This document shows positions 24,598-36,278 of a DNA stretch of 64,000 nt, piece after piece; within the stretch, counting starts at the first letter, position 1; every line of letters starts with the position of its first letter. The stretch is from Tenebrio molitor. Taxonomy: Eukaryota; Arthropoda; Insecta; Coleoptera; Tenebrionidae. The stretch is from positions 44,764,001 to 44,828,000 of the forward strand of contig NC_091046.1 of the NCBI RefSeq assembly GCF_963966145.1. The letters are read 5' to 3'. A program made the position numbers and the translations under genes. The notes below the pieces were generated by a model. It did not search any database. It saw nothing but the letters and a program-made list of their open reading frames with translations, and was not told the DNA's origin.

Positions 24598-24755
24598 AAA
24601 TTAACTAGACACAGTTTGTTTATTTATATTTGTACTCAACCATTATATTATTGTTTATTTTTCTGCTTACAAGATTTCTTCAAGCAATACTTCATTCGTC
24701 TAAACAAACTATGCATGTTAAAAATACTCGACACAATTTGTCTACATTTACAAAC

Positions 24756-26094
24756 TTAATTGGTACTGTTAAGATTGTTCACTAGAGCAAAATAAGACCA
24801 TGCAGTTTTCAAAATCTGAAACCGAAACAATGATATAATTTAAGTTAATAACAAATATATCCGCAACTACCTTTACGAAAGTATCTACAGAGAGATAAAA
24901 TAAATTGAGAGCTGATATCTTGAAGGGTTTCTGACATCTGAAGACGAAGAAAAGCAAACACTTCTGCACATCGAGAGGTGCGTCAGTCCAGTCGGATTCA
25001 AAAATCGCGTAAGCAACGTTGCTGCTCTGGAAGAAAACTTTAAAACGATTCTATTTAGGCAAATCTGATTTTACCTTGATTATGATTTCGTTGCCGAACC
25101 AGCAGTACATAAAAATTTCCACGATGACTGTGCTTCCGTACGAAACTGCCGAGTAAAATTCACTAGTGAAAGGTTTTATCTGAAGAAAAACTCTCAACAA
25201 AGTGTGCAAAAAAAATTGCAACTTACCACAGTTAGTTGGAACAAAGCCAGTCCCAAAGACACCGCGCTGACGAAGAATTGCAACAAAATAATCCAGTTGA
25301 GGAACTGATTTGAATTTTCCGCAAATCTGAAACGATGCTAATTACAAAATGAATTGAAGTTACGAATCTCACCTTAAAATTTCTTGGTGGTGGTTGATTA
25401 TGCTTTTTAATTTCTTCACAGTAGTCTTCTTTTTGAGAACCAGATGTCTCAAGTCGTCGCACAAGATGTCGAATTGCGCCCCGGTGAACATGTTCAAAGC
25501 TGCGACCAAAGTGTCCACGTTGAGAGTTGACGTGGCCATTATGCAATTACTGAAGATTTGGTAAACGTAGGTGATTTCATACATGGGAGATGTTTTGAAA
25601 TCATAAGGGTACCAAGCGAGAAATGGCAGTCGGTGCTGTCCACCTGAAGCGTCGATCATGGGGAAGATTGACCAGAAGAAAAGAGCCCCAGCACAGAAGA
25701 CCCACATTGTCCTGTACATGGTCTTCCAGAGCTTAAAAGCTGTCACGATCACACTTGTTTGGATGGTGGTTTTGGGCTGGAACGAGTGCTTGCTGGCCGC
25801 AGCTATCAGCTGCTTGAGTATTCTCATGTTCCTTATGAAGTTGTAAGTTTTGAAAATACCCAACATCTGAGTGAGCAACACGAAGATGGTTTGCATCAGT
25901 GCTTCGAAGTTGTCAAAAACGAAAAGCAAGTTGATGGCTTGAGTGGCGGTGTGGGCAATATGGAACGTCAGAATTGAGATTATGGCATATCCGGTGTACA
26001 GATTGGGCTTGTAGGTCTGATCTGGCCAAAGCCCAACTGCTCTCAAGAAGAAAATGTTAGTTTTAATTGTCAGCTTCCAGTCGAACTTTTCCAT
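24756..26094 (-). CDS. Odorant receptor E (7tm_6), intact
   Basis: Exons: 26094-25373, 25326-25227, 25179-25075, 25026-24871, 24815-24756; 380 residues. Introns are 46, 47, 48 and 55 bp. Exon sizes are identical to D, and most residues match, including MEKFDW, HRLPFLAWYPYDFKTSPMYE, YCWFGNEIIIK and the SWSYFAL-type end (AWSYFALVNNLN). Differences cluster in the first extracellular loop and exon 1 middle, where odorant selectivity is often found in the family. The upstream DNA (TATA, boxes 1 and 2) also matches D, so the duplication carried its regulation. Ligand unknown. Confidence 0.93.
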
Positions 26095-26190
26095 AGCCGA
26101 ATCAACTGCTGAAAATATTTCAGGTTCACTTTAACAATCGAAACTTTTACCTGAAAGTTCGGATGGGGAATATTTAGAAAAATTGTGGCT

Positions 26191-26206
26191 CAAGTTTATA
26201 TAACTT
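26191..26206 (-). promoter_or_regulatory. TATA box of receptor E
   Basis: Minus strand GTTATATAAACTTG, the counterpart of the D promoter. Confidence 0.6.
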
Positions 26207-26306
26207 TCCCTCGTTGTTTTTCAAGAGATTTTAATTACACTTCTGGTTAGTCAGATGAAATGCGCCTCCTGAAATATTTATTTCTTAACCGAACTCTCTG
26301 CGACAT

Positions 26307-26332
26307 TTTCGTGAGAACTTGTCAGGTGGCAC
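26307..26332. promoter_or_regulatory. Upstream box 1 of receptor E
   Basis: TTTTCGTGAGAACTTGTCAG followed by GTGGCAC, about 215 bp before the ATG. Confidence 0.5.
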
Positions 26333-26447
26333 AAGAAGATTTTTTTCGAAAATGAAATTGTGATAGATACCTAGTCCTTAGTGAACCATTTAATTACTGT
26401 ATTTAATTTATTTGTACAACCTGCTTATTATCCTTGTCCGTCTGTTG

Positions 26448-26485
26448 TTTTCGTGAGACGATTGGCATACATTTTTAATAATCGG
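26448..26485. promoter_or_regulatory. Upstream box 2 of receptor E
   Basis: TTTTCGTGAGACGATTGGC with TTTTTAATAATCGG following, about 355 bp before the ATG. Confidence 0.5.
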
Positions 26486-26825
26486 AAAATAATTGTAGAA
26501 AAAATTCTTAAGGCTCCGTAAATAATAAATTCATTTTGTAAGTTTTGAGCAGCAAATGAAAATTGGTTCAATCGTTTACAGGATATTTAGTGGTGATTAC
26601 GTTAGCCCTGGGAGCAGTGACACACTGGATTTACTGTAAGTTTATTATTATTTATAAATGTGTTTTATTGACAATTATTAACTAATATTAACTGAAATAA
26701 TAAGCAAATATAAAATAATCGTTTTATAAAATAATAAATTTTTAATTATTTGATGCAGATAATTTTTCTACATTAAAATATGTCGTGTTACATATTAATA
26801 TCTGATAATAATAATATTAATACTA

Positions 26826-27698
26826 TACAGGGTGATTCATGTAGCTCGTTCGTTAGAAACTTTCTGATTTCCCAAAATCGTATTCATATGAAAATTGGTA
26901 GCCGACTATAATCGACTGCTCAAAGTTCAAGTGAAATATTTTCAAAATGGCGACACTTTTGGAAATACTGGAAATCTTTGTTTTTTTAAATAAAACTGAT
27001 CTTAAAATTAAATTTTATATTTATATCGAGTGTCAGAAATTGTAGGTGTCATTTAAAAAAAATAAAGTTTTCGACATTTTTTTTATTATCAACTTTGGAA
27101 AAATTGCAGTAGGGGAATGAAACACAAAAAAATGTCACTAGTAGTGCAAAAGATCGACCAAACCTTTAAAAATGCAATACAAAAAAATCAATTATTTATT
27201 TCCAATAGTTCAGGAGTTATCATTTTTTTAATGAATCCCTGCAACGCCGCTTTTTTGCGAAAATGATATAGGTCAAAAACGATGACAGGTAAGTGTTGAA
27301 AAAAGGACATTCTGAACTCAAAATTTAACGTAGAATCGAAATTTGAAATCAAAATGGGGCCTTTCCGATGCCTCTTTCTAGCCGTTTTGGCGTACATACT
27401 TAATTTTAATTTTTTTTATTGCTTTATTTGAATTTTTATTCAAAAATGGCATTGCAATAAATAGTACGGGGTCATTATAAATTATTGTCTCATCGCAGTA
27501 GGCGTTGGTGACGTAGTTGAATGTGCCGCAAGCTTTATAACATGAGTGAGAATAGCATCGCCGATAGGTAGCGCTGCTGGCGGTAGTGTAATTTTGTCTA
27601 CTAGTTTGTCTAACGTTGCGAAGCTAGCGGCACATCCCAAATTTGTGTGGGTTTTCAACACCAACTGCGATGGGACAATCATTTATAATAACCCTGTA
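26826..27698. mobile_element. Possible TIR element, weak ends
   Basis: Starts TACAGGGTGATTCATGTAGC and stops with AATAACCCTGTA. Only about ten terminal bases are complementary, so these could be ends of two different elements. No transposase was recognised. Confidence 0.35.
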
Positions 27699-27899
27699 GA
27701 TATGTAATAACAAAATAATAAAATTTAATTATTTATTACTTGTTTATTAAATTTTACTACTGTAAATAATAAAAAATAAGCAAATTAACAAAAAAATATT
27801 TTTATCTACGAAAATGCTCAAGGTATTTTTTTTGTTACCAACCCAGGCAGCAAGATCGTGGCAATAGTTTTTTAGGATTTTGAAGGAGTACTTCTTGCT

Positions 27900-28080
27900 G
27901 ATTAATTCCCATATACATCAAACGTACGTGTTCAGCCAATGAAAGCCCTTGCTTTCATCCAATCAAAATTGTTTATCGCGGTTAAAACGTCCTGCCACTC
28001 TGTCATCTGTCAAAAGTGATTAAAATTGCATGCTACTTACTCCTGTCAGATTTTCAAATTGTTTTTAATAATTGTGTGTT
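27900..28080. repeat. Dispersed repeat shared with 43650-43820
   Basis: Both copies carry CATCAAACGTAC, GTTCAGCCAAT, CTCTGTCATCTGTCAAAA and AAAATTGCATGCTACT in the same order, with moderate divergence. Confidence 0.75.
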
Positions 28081-28189
28081 TAATAACTGTAAGTATTATA
28101 AATAAATAATTAACGTTAAAGTTTGTATTCTGGAATTAATCTTGCCAACACGACCTAATGTTTTATATCTGATAAATTTCCTAATTTTT

Positions 28190-28290
28190 ACTCGTTGAAT
28201 TTGGGCTTTTTATTCAAAGGTTAAAGCCTCGAGCTTAAGCTCTCGGGCCTAACCGAATAAAAATTCCCAAATTCAACTCGTAAAATTGTC
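28190..28290. repeat. Hairpin with CTCGAGCTTAAGCTC apex
   Basis: ACTCGTTGAATTTGGGC pairs with CCCAAATTCAACTCGT across an apex rich in CTCGAG and CTCGGG. Confidence 0.7.
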
Positions 28291-28499
28291 AAAGCACAAA
28301 GTTTTCTCGTAAAATTGAAAAATTTATCCGATAAAAAAATTAGGTCTTGTTATTTTACCTTCTATTATTTACCACGTGGGCACACCAGAACTGATGATGA
28401 AGAGGTGATGCCTTCGGTGAATAATGGGTTTGCCGAACAAGACAAAGATTTTTTCCAAAGGCATTAAAGCACTTGAGCATCGATATGCTAAATAATTTT

Positions 28500-30830
28500 C
28501 CCTTTTTTTGGCTCCATTCTGTATTAATTTGACTGAAAATTAATGGAGGTCAACATTTGTATTGATTATGTTCCCTTTTCATCCTTTGTTGTTCACAAAC
28601 AACAATATCCTTAACTTTTTTGGGGCAGTGTATTTTTTTAAATTTAAAATACCTGGAGTAGTAGTTAATAATAATTTCATTACATTTTTTTCTTTATTTA
28701 CTCTTACTGTATTTACTGCAAAAAATGCAAGAAATTTTCAAATTGTAAATCCAAAAATCTTAGAAAATAATTGAATGTGCTACTTGACCCATCTAGACAT
28801 TTAAAAGATCAAGTTTTTCTTGAATTGTTTAAAAGTAGGTACCAAAAAATTAAAATAATATTTAATAAATATGTATTTAAGTCTCTAAATTTTTCAGTAT
28901 TTACACTAAAATTATTTTAGCAAGAGGGAACCGGTTCCATACAATTTGGAAATAATTTTGAAAATTTAAATATAGTTAATTGTACAACTAGTTATGAAAG
29001 TCATACTTTTTTTACGAATTTGTAGATTGATTAACGAGGGCGTAGCCCCAGTTTATCAAGCAAATAACTGAAAAAAAGAGACTTTTATTACTTGTTGTAC
29101 ACACTATTTTTTTGCATATGGAAAAAAGTTGAGAAATTTGGTCTAAAAGGATTTATGAAAAATTACAAAAAAAATAGTTATGCTTTGACAATCATCTTCA
29201 AGGAAATGGAATAAAATAATGCAGTAAAGTACTACTTTCACTACGATTTTTTGTGCAAAAAGTGCTACTTTCACTACGATTTTGCGTGTAAAAATGTGCC
29301 ACTTTCATTATCATTACAACATTCAAAAAAATAAATATATAGTTTATCTCTACTTTATGTATTTATTAAAAAATTGTTGTGGTTGACCAATTCATAAAGG
29401 GTCAATGGGTAAAGAGCAAAAAAATCCGAAAAAAAATTAACAAACTTTTAGACTAATCTGTACATTCATATCAAATGATTAAGAACCGCTGTGGGAATTT
29501 TATAATATAAAAAATTATCTTTCAAAATCGAACGCGTTAGAATTTTGACGGCAAAAGTTTTTGTTTATTCTACGACGTGATTGTCCACGGTAGACAATTC
29601 ACACTAAAATGTATACCAGAGTTTACTGTAGATATGTAAAAAAAAATGTTCCACAATGAATTAGAAGAAGGTCGGTACCCGACGGATCGGGTACTGAAAG
29701 CACCAGATCAAAATCTTTTGTGGAAAATGATACCTTGTCAAAAACTTTATTAGAAAATCTCAGCAGAACAACATTTTTAGGATTCTTTGTTTTGTGGACA
29801 GACAAACGTCAAAATTGTCACATTATTCTCACAAAAAATTCTCTCAAACAAAATACAAACTGTCAATTGCTGTTGTTAAAAAATTTAAATTCAAAAATCT
29901 GAGATTTAAAAAAATTTGCAAATAAATTAGTCACTTACCTGTACCAAAACTTAAAATGATTGAAACACACCGCTAAGAAGTAATTTATTAAGCAAATTTA
30001 ACACGGGACTAAGCTATAAAACAAAAGTGGGCGCCTTTATAGCCAATAGCACGTGGTGGTGAACCAATAGCCATATAATGTGATATTACGTCAAGGGAAA
30101 CAGCCAATCAGCAAAGTGCAAATTAATAATTAATAGTTTTCTAGTCAGTGGAAGAAAAATAACATGTTCGACAAATTTAATTTAAATTCTGATTTATTTC
30201 AAATTTTGACTTTGAAATTTAAAAAAAATGTAAAAATTATTTTGAATTAAATTTGCAAATGGAGTGTCAAAAAAGTGATAATACCAGTCTATTAAAATAC
30301 CCCTGGTAGCTTAATTTATTCACAGGTGCAAATTGATCCGTTATTTAGCGAGATAGTTGCCTTTATTTCCTTTCATATTTCAATTATTAAAAAGCCACGT
30401 AAAGAATATCTGGAACTTTTCCCACGTAAAATTGCTACTTGGAATAATTAAAAATACTTTTATCTCGCATTTGTTGGCAAACAATTCTCCATTGGTCCGG
30501 CGACTGAAGAACTTCATCAATTATTACAAATATAATTGTTACCGAGTGACAATATGAGACCTCGTCTAGCAAATTATTTAAAGCAAATGCAGTTTACAGA
30601 CATCTTGTAAGGAACAAATGCATAAAATATTCAAGTGTTTTTTGCATCTAAGACTCTTGAAAACTTAATGATTCGTGCCACTGAAAATGCGTCCTTGCAG
30701 TGTGACCTACTGTGTTTTCAAGAGCTAATAAAGATTGCATTTTAGAACCAACAAAAAAAAAGAATTGTCTTTTCTAATATTCACATCTTTATTTCCTTAC
30801 CTTCAAAATGTGCCGGTAAAGAATATAACA
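28500..30830. repeat. Segmental duplication block, copy 2
   Basis: Counterpart of 19800-22080. It also includes a segment (28980-29280) that is present in inverted orientation at about 42690-42990. Confidence 0.7.
29930..30080 (-). promoter_or_regulatory. Orphan promoter plus 5' exon module, copy 3
   Basis: Minus strand: CCACCACGTGCTATTGGC, then CTATAAAGGCGCC, then a short exon ending TTGGTACAG joined to donor GTAAGTGACT (junction at 29939/29938). The nearest downstream start codon is that of receptor E, about 3.8 kb away. Confidence 0.55.
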
Positions 30831-30924
30831 ACGAAGGAAAAATAACAAGAGCTAATTTTTTTATCGGAACAAATTTAAAATCATTACAAACCACAAAGAT
30901 ATGAAAGTATTTTCCTTATATTCT

Positions 30925-30940
30925 CCCGGCGCATCCACCA
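30925..30940 (+). repeat. Dispersed 16-mer motif, copy 5
   Basis: Exact core followed by TTTAG, about 630 bp downstream of the stop codon of receptor F. Confidence 0.9.
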
Positions 30941-31567
30941 TTTAGAACTAATGCTTTACAATTTTCTTCAAATTTTAATAGTACATTATGTATTAAGGTT
31001 TATTAACGCCATTTTAGCCACGAGTTTTATTAGGCACGAGCGTAGCGAGTGTTTAATAAAACGAGTGTCTAGATCTAGAGAGTTTATAAACGAGTTTAAT
31101 ACTATGCTTTTTCTACGACCAAATAAACAATACAAATATAACGCGTAAGTTCTTTATTAAACGGGAATTTAAACATAAAATTCGAACCTGATAAACCTCA
31201 CTTGGCAAGTGACAACTAACTTGATTTTGAGTGTCACATGATTTTTCTGATTAAAAAAACTAGAGCTAACTTCAGTCTGTGACTAAAAGACCCGTTGCTA
31301 ACTTCAGCTCGTAACTAAAGCGCGCAAAGTCACAGCTTGTCAAGGTGTATTTAAAAGATAAATGGCATTTCAAACATGGGAAAAATATTATTTTATTGTC
31401 TTCATTCTTTTTTTTAATAAAATATGATCAGTCATTATTTTAATTTCTTAGACATGCTTCATACAATTTATTAATAATGTAAACAACAATATATAATGTG
31501 AAAAGTACATATTACAAAACAGATAATATTCAAAATGGTGTACACATAAATGAGTCTTGTGTATTAA

Positions 31568-32909
31568 TTAATTTTTGACGTTAACGTGATGAACTAGAGC
31601 AAAGTAAGACCAAGCGGTTTTTAGAATCTAAAAACAAAGATTGCATACTTAAGTTGCCAATTAAAATATCACTGAATACCTTCACGAATGTGTCAAGCGA
31701 GAGATAAAATAAATTCAAAGCAGATATCTTGAAGGGTTTCTGACACCTGAAAACAAAGAAAAGCAAACATCTCTGTACATCCAGAGGCGCTTCGATCCAG
31801 TCGGATTCGAAAATGGCGTAAGCAACATTGCTGCTCTGTAAAATACATGAAAAAGATGCATGCAAGAGAATTTGCGTTTACCTTAATTATGACCTCGTTG
31901 CCAAACCAGCAGTATATAAAAGTCTCCACCATGACGGTGCTGCCGTAAGACACTGCCGAGTAAAATTCACCCGTGAATGGTGTTTTCTGCAGAAAAACTT
32001 GCAACAAATCGGTGGGGAAAATATCACAACTCACCACAGTCAACTGAAACAAAGTGAGTCCCAAAGATACAGCGCTGGTGAAGAATTGGAAAAAAATAAT
32101 CCAGTTGACGAACTCATTCGAATTTTCTGCAAATCTGCAACAATGCTAGTTAAAAAATGAAGTGGAGTTTTCGAAACTCACCTCAAAATTTCTTGGTGGT
32201 GGGTGATGATATTTTGTAATTTTTTCACAGTTGTCCTCTCTTTCAAAATAAGATGTCGCACGTCATCGCACAAAATGTCGAATTGCACACCAGTGAACAT
32301 GTTCAAAGCTGCGATCAGAGTGTCGACGTTCAGAGCTGACGTCGCCAGTAAACAAACACTCGCGATTTGGTAAATGTACGTGATTTCGTACAGGGGTGAA
32401 GTGTTGAAATTGTAAGGGTACCAAGCTAGAAACGGCAGTCGGTGCTCTCCAACTGAGGCATCTGTCAGCGGGAAAATTGCCCAGAAGAAGAGAGCCCCAG
32501 CGCAAAACACCCACATCACTCTGTACATAACGCTCCAGAATTTAAAAGCCGAAACAATCAAAACTGTTTGGTTGGTGGTTTTGGGCTGGAACGAGTTCTT
32601 GCTTGCGGTGACAATCAGTTGCTTGAGTATTCCCATGTTCCTGATGAAATTATATGTTTTGAAAATGCCCAACATCTCGGTCAGTAGCACGAAGATGGTT
32701 TGCATCACAGATTCGAAATCGTCAAAAACGAAAAATATGTTGATGGCTTGGGAGGCCACGTGTGCAATGTGGAATGTCAAAATTGAGATTATGGTATATC
32801 CGGTGTATAAATCTAGTGTGTAGACTTGACTTCCTGTCGGCCAAAGTCCAACCACTCTCAAGAAGAAAATATTAGTTTTGATGGCCACTTTCCAGTCGAA
32901 TTTTTGCAT
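31568..32909 (-). CDS. Odorant receptor F (7tm_6), intact
   Basis: Exons: 32909-32182, 32134-32035, 31986-31882, 31835-31680, 31627-31568; 382 residues. Introns are 47, 48, 46 and 52 bp, all with GTGAGT-type or GTAAAC-type donors and CAG/TAG acceptors. It starts MQKFDWKVAI. Membrane stretches follow the family plan; HRLPFLAWYPYNFNTSPLYE precedes TM4 and QFDILCDDVRHLI precedes intron 1. Exon 2 encodes the FAENSNEFVNWIIFFQFF segment of TM5. It is the third member of the D/E/F subgroup, with diverged but recognisable upstream boxes. No clear TATA box was found. Ligand unknown. Confidence 0.93.
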
Positions 32910-33106
32910 GGCACAAGAATACTGAAAAAGATCTTCAAAATTATTAATAATGCTTACTTAACAAAAATATCAGCAGAAAAGCCTCGAGAAGACGCTAGTT
33001 CTGTTTGTTTAAGAGCCAGCAACGCTTATTCTCTCTTTGAGAGCTTCTGATTTCTGAATGAAAACGCTCATTAAGATTTTTATTTATTTATCGGCTCCTT
33101 TCGAAT

Positions 33107-33132
33107 TCTCGTGAGAAATTGTCATGTGACGA
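33107..33132. promoter_or_regulatory. Upstream box 1 of receptor F
   Basis: TTCTCGTGAGAAATTGTCAT followed by GTGACG, about 200 bp before the ATG. Confidence 0.5.
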
Positions 33133-33236
33133 GACGAGATTTTTTTCGAAAATAAAATTATCGTAAGTTCTGAACCCTTCAATTACCGAATTTAATTTCT
33201 TTGCCTAACCTGCTTATTATCTTCTCCATCTACAGT

Positions 33237-33273
33237 TTTCGTGAGACAATTGGTCATAGATTATTAATAATCA
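33237..33273. promoter_or_regulatory. Upstream box 2 of receptor F
   Basis: TTTCGTGAGACAATTGG with TTATTAATAATC following, about 330 bp before the ATG. Confidence 0.5.
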
Positions 33274-33589
33274 GTAAACAATAGATATAAAAATTCTTAG
33301 GGCTCCGTTAATAAAAAATTTATAAGTTCTGAGTGACGGATGAAAATTCGTTCATTGGAAAGTGGTAGTTGCAAGTGAATACATTACAGAGCAACCAGGG
33401 CAACATCGCATGAGCTCAAAGTAAGTTTGTCAGTTTTATTTTTGCTAGTGCTCTGTGTTATCTTGCCCTCCATCTATTTTCTAAATTAAAATTAAATTAA
33501 AATAAAATTAATTAGAAAATGTGAAATGGAGATATTTTAGTAAAACTTTTTATTTGCGAAATTGTAACAATCTTTCGTTCTTTCTATTA

Positions 33590-34088
33590 TACAGGGTGAT
33601 TCTGAAATAAGTTTGGAAAAAAAACCGGTAATTGGTGATGATGAGAAGAAGTCATTTACAAAAAATTTTTCTTATAAAAGTTTTTTCGTTTTCGAGATAC
33701 AAATGATTGAAAATTTGGTCAAAATTACTAGTACGCTGCTGAGTTAAACGTGATTACCTGATTATCTTGGTAGTTTAGCAACAATAATAATTAAAGGTTC
33801 CCGTCAGTTACAAACGCAACCTTACTCCTCTCGATCATTTCCATAGAAACATTTACAAAACAGTGTCCTTGCACCTACCACTTTATTATGGAGTTGATGT
33901 AACAATAGTTGCTAATGAAGTGAACAAATTCGGACAAATTTTCCCTATTCATCGGCGTTGAAAATACAAGGATATAGGGTAATTTCCATTCTTTTGATTT
34001 CACCTCCAAAAGTCATCTCCGCAGAATTATTTTGTGTCAAGGATATTCCACATTTTTTTTTCCAAACTTATTTCAGAGTCACCCTGTA
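33590..34088. mobile_element. MITE, TACAGGGTGATTC family
   Basis: About 500 bp with terminal inverted repeats of about 30 bp (TACAGGGTGATTCTGAAATA and its complement). Its sub-terminal part (GTTTTCGAGATA, TTGAAAATTTGGTCAAAAT) is shared with the coding element at 34350-35625, so it is probably a deletion derivative moved by the same transposase. Confidence 0.85.
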
Positions 34089-34349
34089 TAGAACTACATA
34101 TTAACAAGTTATTTTCGTTGGCTCAAAAAAATGACTGTATTCAAATAGTTATTTTTATATTAAGTGAGTGAAGAGAGTGTTTTTTGTAAATGAAATAGTA
34201 TATTATATCATTAAGAATAGAAGTGAGTCTTTTTGTGGCTAGCCCAGAGATTAAAGACCGAAACGCAATTGAGGTCGGCAACTGGGCGAGGCGCAAAAAG
34301 ACCTTCTATTGGATAACTATGCGTGAATATCAATTTTTTGAATCAATTA

Positions 34350-35625
34350 TACAGGGTGGTCCCGATATAACCTGCCAAAAGAAATCCAGTAATAGGTGAC
34401 GATGAGTAGAACTCATACACAAAAAAAGTTTCTAATAAAAGTCTTTTCGTTTTCGAGATAAAAATAATTGAAAATTTGGTCAAAATTTGCTGTACGCTAA
34501 TGAGTTAATCGGTTTTAGAAAGGTAATTCTGGTTACTTGGCTGCAATTTCTTTAGCAACGGTACCTGCAACACCTATGACATTTGTCAAGTTTAATTTTG
34601 AATTTTCGAATCCTTCAAAAGGTTATGAAATTCACAAAACAAGAATACGCCGATTTGCATTTACTCTATGGCGAAACACGTGGTAATTCAAGACCGGCAA
34701 GGCGACCATACGGCGAGCGTTTTCCTGAAGGAGTCCTTCCGTCCCGTTGTACTTTTGTGGAGCTACATCCGCATTTATGTGAGGTTGGTTCTGACTGATT
34801 CCAATACGATGGCGTCCCCGATCCTCCATTTAACCCCTCTGGATTTTAATTTTTGGGACCACACGAAAGATTTGGTATACGAAGTTGAAATAAATACAGG
34901 AGGCCAACTCCAGAAACGCGTAACAGACGCCGCGAACCAGATTCGTACAAACCCAGAAATGCTGAATTCTGTTTATTAAAATTGGTACCAGCGTACTCAA
35001 ATGTGCTTAAATGCCAACGGAAGGCACACAGAACATTTATTATAAAATAATGTTTCTAGTCTAGTTTACCTTTCATTAGTTAGTAGATATTCTCAGTTAG
35101 AGTTGAAAGTACGAATATGTAAAGTGTAAATAAATTTATTCAATACATTATTTTGGCTATTTAACCACAATTAAGACGATACTCTTGTTACACAGTTCTT
35201 CCACAATTTTGCACACACTACCTCTACATTTATTTACACATTGAGGAACACCACTTTATTTATTACTCATTCATCTCAGTCTACAAAATCAGCTTTTGTA
35301 CCTAAATAAGCTGGTGAATTAACGCACACAGTGTAGGTACAGCGTTTTCAATAAATGTCATTAATTTGATTTAGTTTGTCAGATTTGAGATTTGTCATAA
35401 ACGATTCAGGTACCTATGTTGCTTAGATACTGTCATACTTACAAACACCAACAATTAATTCCTGAGTAGGTACGTATTTTTGTGGTCAGCAGCGTCGAAT
35501 GGGTGTGGATAGGGGTTAATTTATCCCCATTATTTTGGACCTAACAAAATGGGGTTTTTTGGACTTGTTAGATCCTTCTAATGACCCAGAATTTTTTTGG
35601 CAGGTTATATCGGGACCACCCTGTA
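34350..35625 (+). mobile_element. TIR transposon with remnants of DUF4817/DDE transposase
   Basis: 1.28 kb bounded by near-perfect terminal repeats of about 31 bp (left TACAGGGTGGTCCCGATATA, right its complement), flanked by TA. It carries the N-terminal and C-terminal ends of a transposase on the plus strand (34625-34798 and 34830-34979) with the catalytic middle deleted and the frames out of register. It is therefore a non-autonomous relic, but it links the TACAGGG termini to a transposase type. Confidence 0.85.
34625..34979 (+). pseudogene. DUF4817/DDE transposase, internally deleted
   Basis: The first part begins MKFTKQEYADLHLLYGETRG, followed by ARRPYGERFPEG and HPHLCEVGSD: the DUF4817 helix-turn-helix of insect transposons. 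The second part, in another frame, contains LTPLDFNFWDHTKDLVYEVE and DAANQIRTNPEMLNSVY, the typical C-terminal tail of these DDE enzymes. The whole D...D catalytic region is missing between them. Recognition is from memory of family patterns; a profile search would settle it. Confidence 0.75.
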
Positions 35626-35757
35626 GAAAAAAAAATTTTATCTGTTCAATTCAATCCACTTTTAACTTAGAAGGTTAATACACCCCTCCAAAATATTTCT
35701 GAACTTTTTGAAAAAAATTGCTCGCCTTGATTTTCAATACACTTTTCCACGGCACTC

Positions 35758-35915
35758 ATTTGGTGCGATTCTGTTTTAAAATTTACCAGTATTGCTATAT
35801 AACAATGTTGTAGTTGCTATGATATGAAGCTGTTGATTGGTTGCATCTATGCAAAATCAATGTTGTTCAATAACAATATTGCTAAATTTTGAAACAGAAT
35901 CGCACTAATTATCTC
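35758..35915. repeat. Palindromic element
   Basis: GTGCGATTCTGTTTTAAAAT on the left pairs with ATTTTGAAACAGAATCGCAC on the right; the loop includes TGATTGGTTGCATC. Confidence 0.75.
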
Positions 35916-35949
35916 ATTCGATTTTTTTTTCTCAAAAAATACTAATCAA

Positions 35950-36215
35950 TGCTGTGGATCGTCATCCTTATCATATCATCTTGGTCAAAGAGATAAAAGA
36001 AGCCGATTACCCTAAAAGGCAGAATTGTTGTCGATTCGTTCGGGAAGAAATCATTTTTGATCAATTTTTTTTGAAAAATGTGTTTTTCAGTGATGAAGCA
36101 ACAATAGGGGTGTAAACAAACATAATTGTCACTATAATGCCCAGAATAACCCGAATTCGCGAAGAACACTTGGTGTGGAACATAGGACCATATTTAGCGA
36201 ATGACTAAATGGTCT
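35950..36215 (+). pseudogene. Transposase central fragment (DDE core), broken
   Basis: The plus strand reads HPYHIILVKEIKEADYPKRQ, then CRFVREE, then FFSDEAT, which matches the order YPYH...DYPRR...CRW...FTDEAT of DUF4817-type DDE transposases; the D of SDEAT would be a catalytic aspartate. It then meets a stop and a frameshift, with HYNAQNNPN recognisable in a second frame. It is a decayed copy independent of the element at 34350. Confidence 0.65.
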
Positions 36216-36278
36216 AGTGTATTTAAATTTCGTGTAAAACATTCTGCCAATTTTGTTGGAAGAAATGGTTTTTTCATA

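Larger units (their letters stand above)
17461..24755. other. Intergenic region between receptors D and E
   Basis: The largest repeat-rich gap of the left half. In order: promoter and boxes of D, a TIR element with a transposase fragment (17993-19136), a foldback (19148-19308), a block of about 2.3 kb that is homologous to 28.5-30.8 kb, the orphan promoter module copy 2 (21110-21260), a hairpin (22447-22580), motif copy 4, and the palindrome 24121-24597. No host gene was seen. Confidence 0.6.
26095..31567. other. Intergenic region between receptors E and F
   Basis: Contains the E promoter region, a stretch bounded by TACAGGG/CCCTGTA (26826-27698), a hairpin (28190-28290), a dispersed repeat also present at 43.65 kb (27900-28080), the second copy of the 19.8-22.1 kb duplication, the orphan promoter module copy 3, motif copy 5 and a GTAGC-apex palindrome near 31.0 kb. 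No host gene is supported. Confidence 0.6.
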
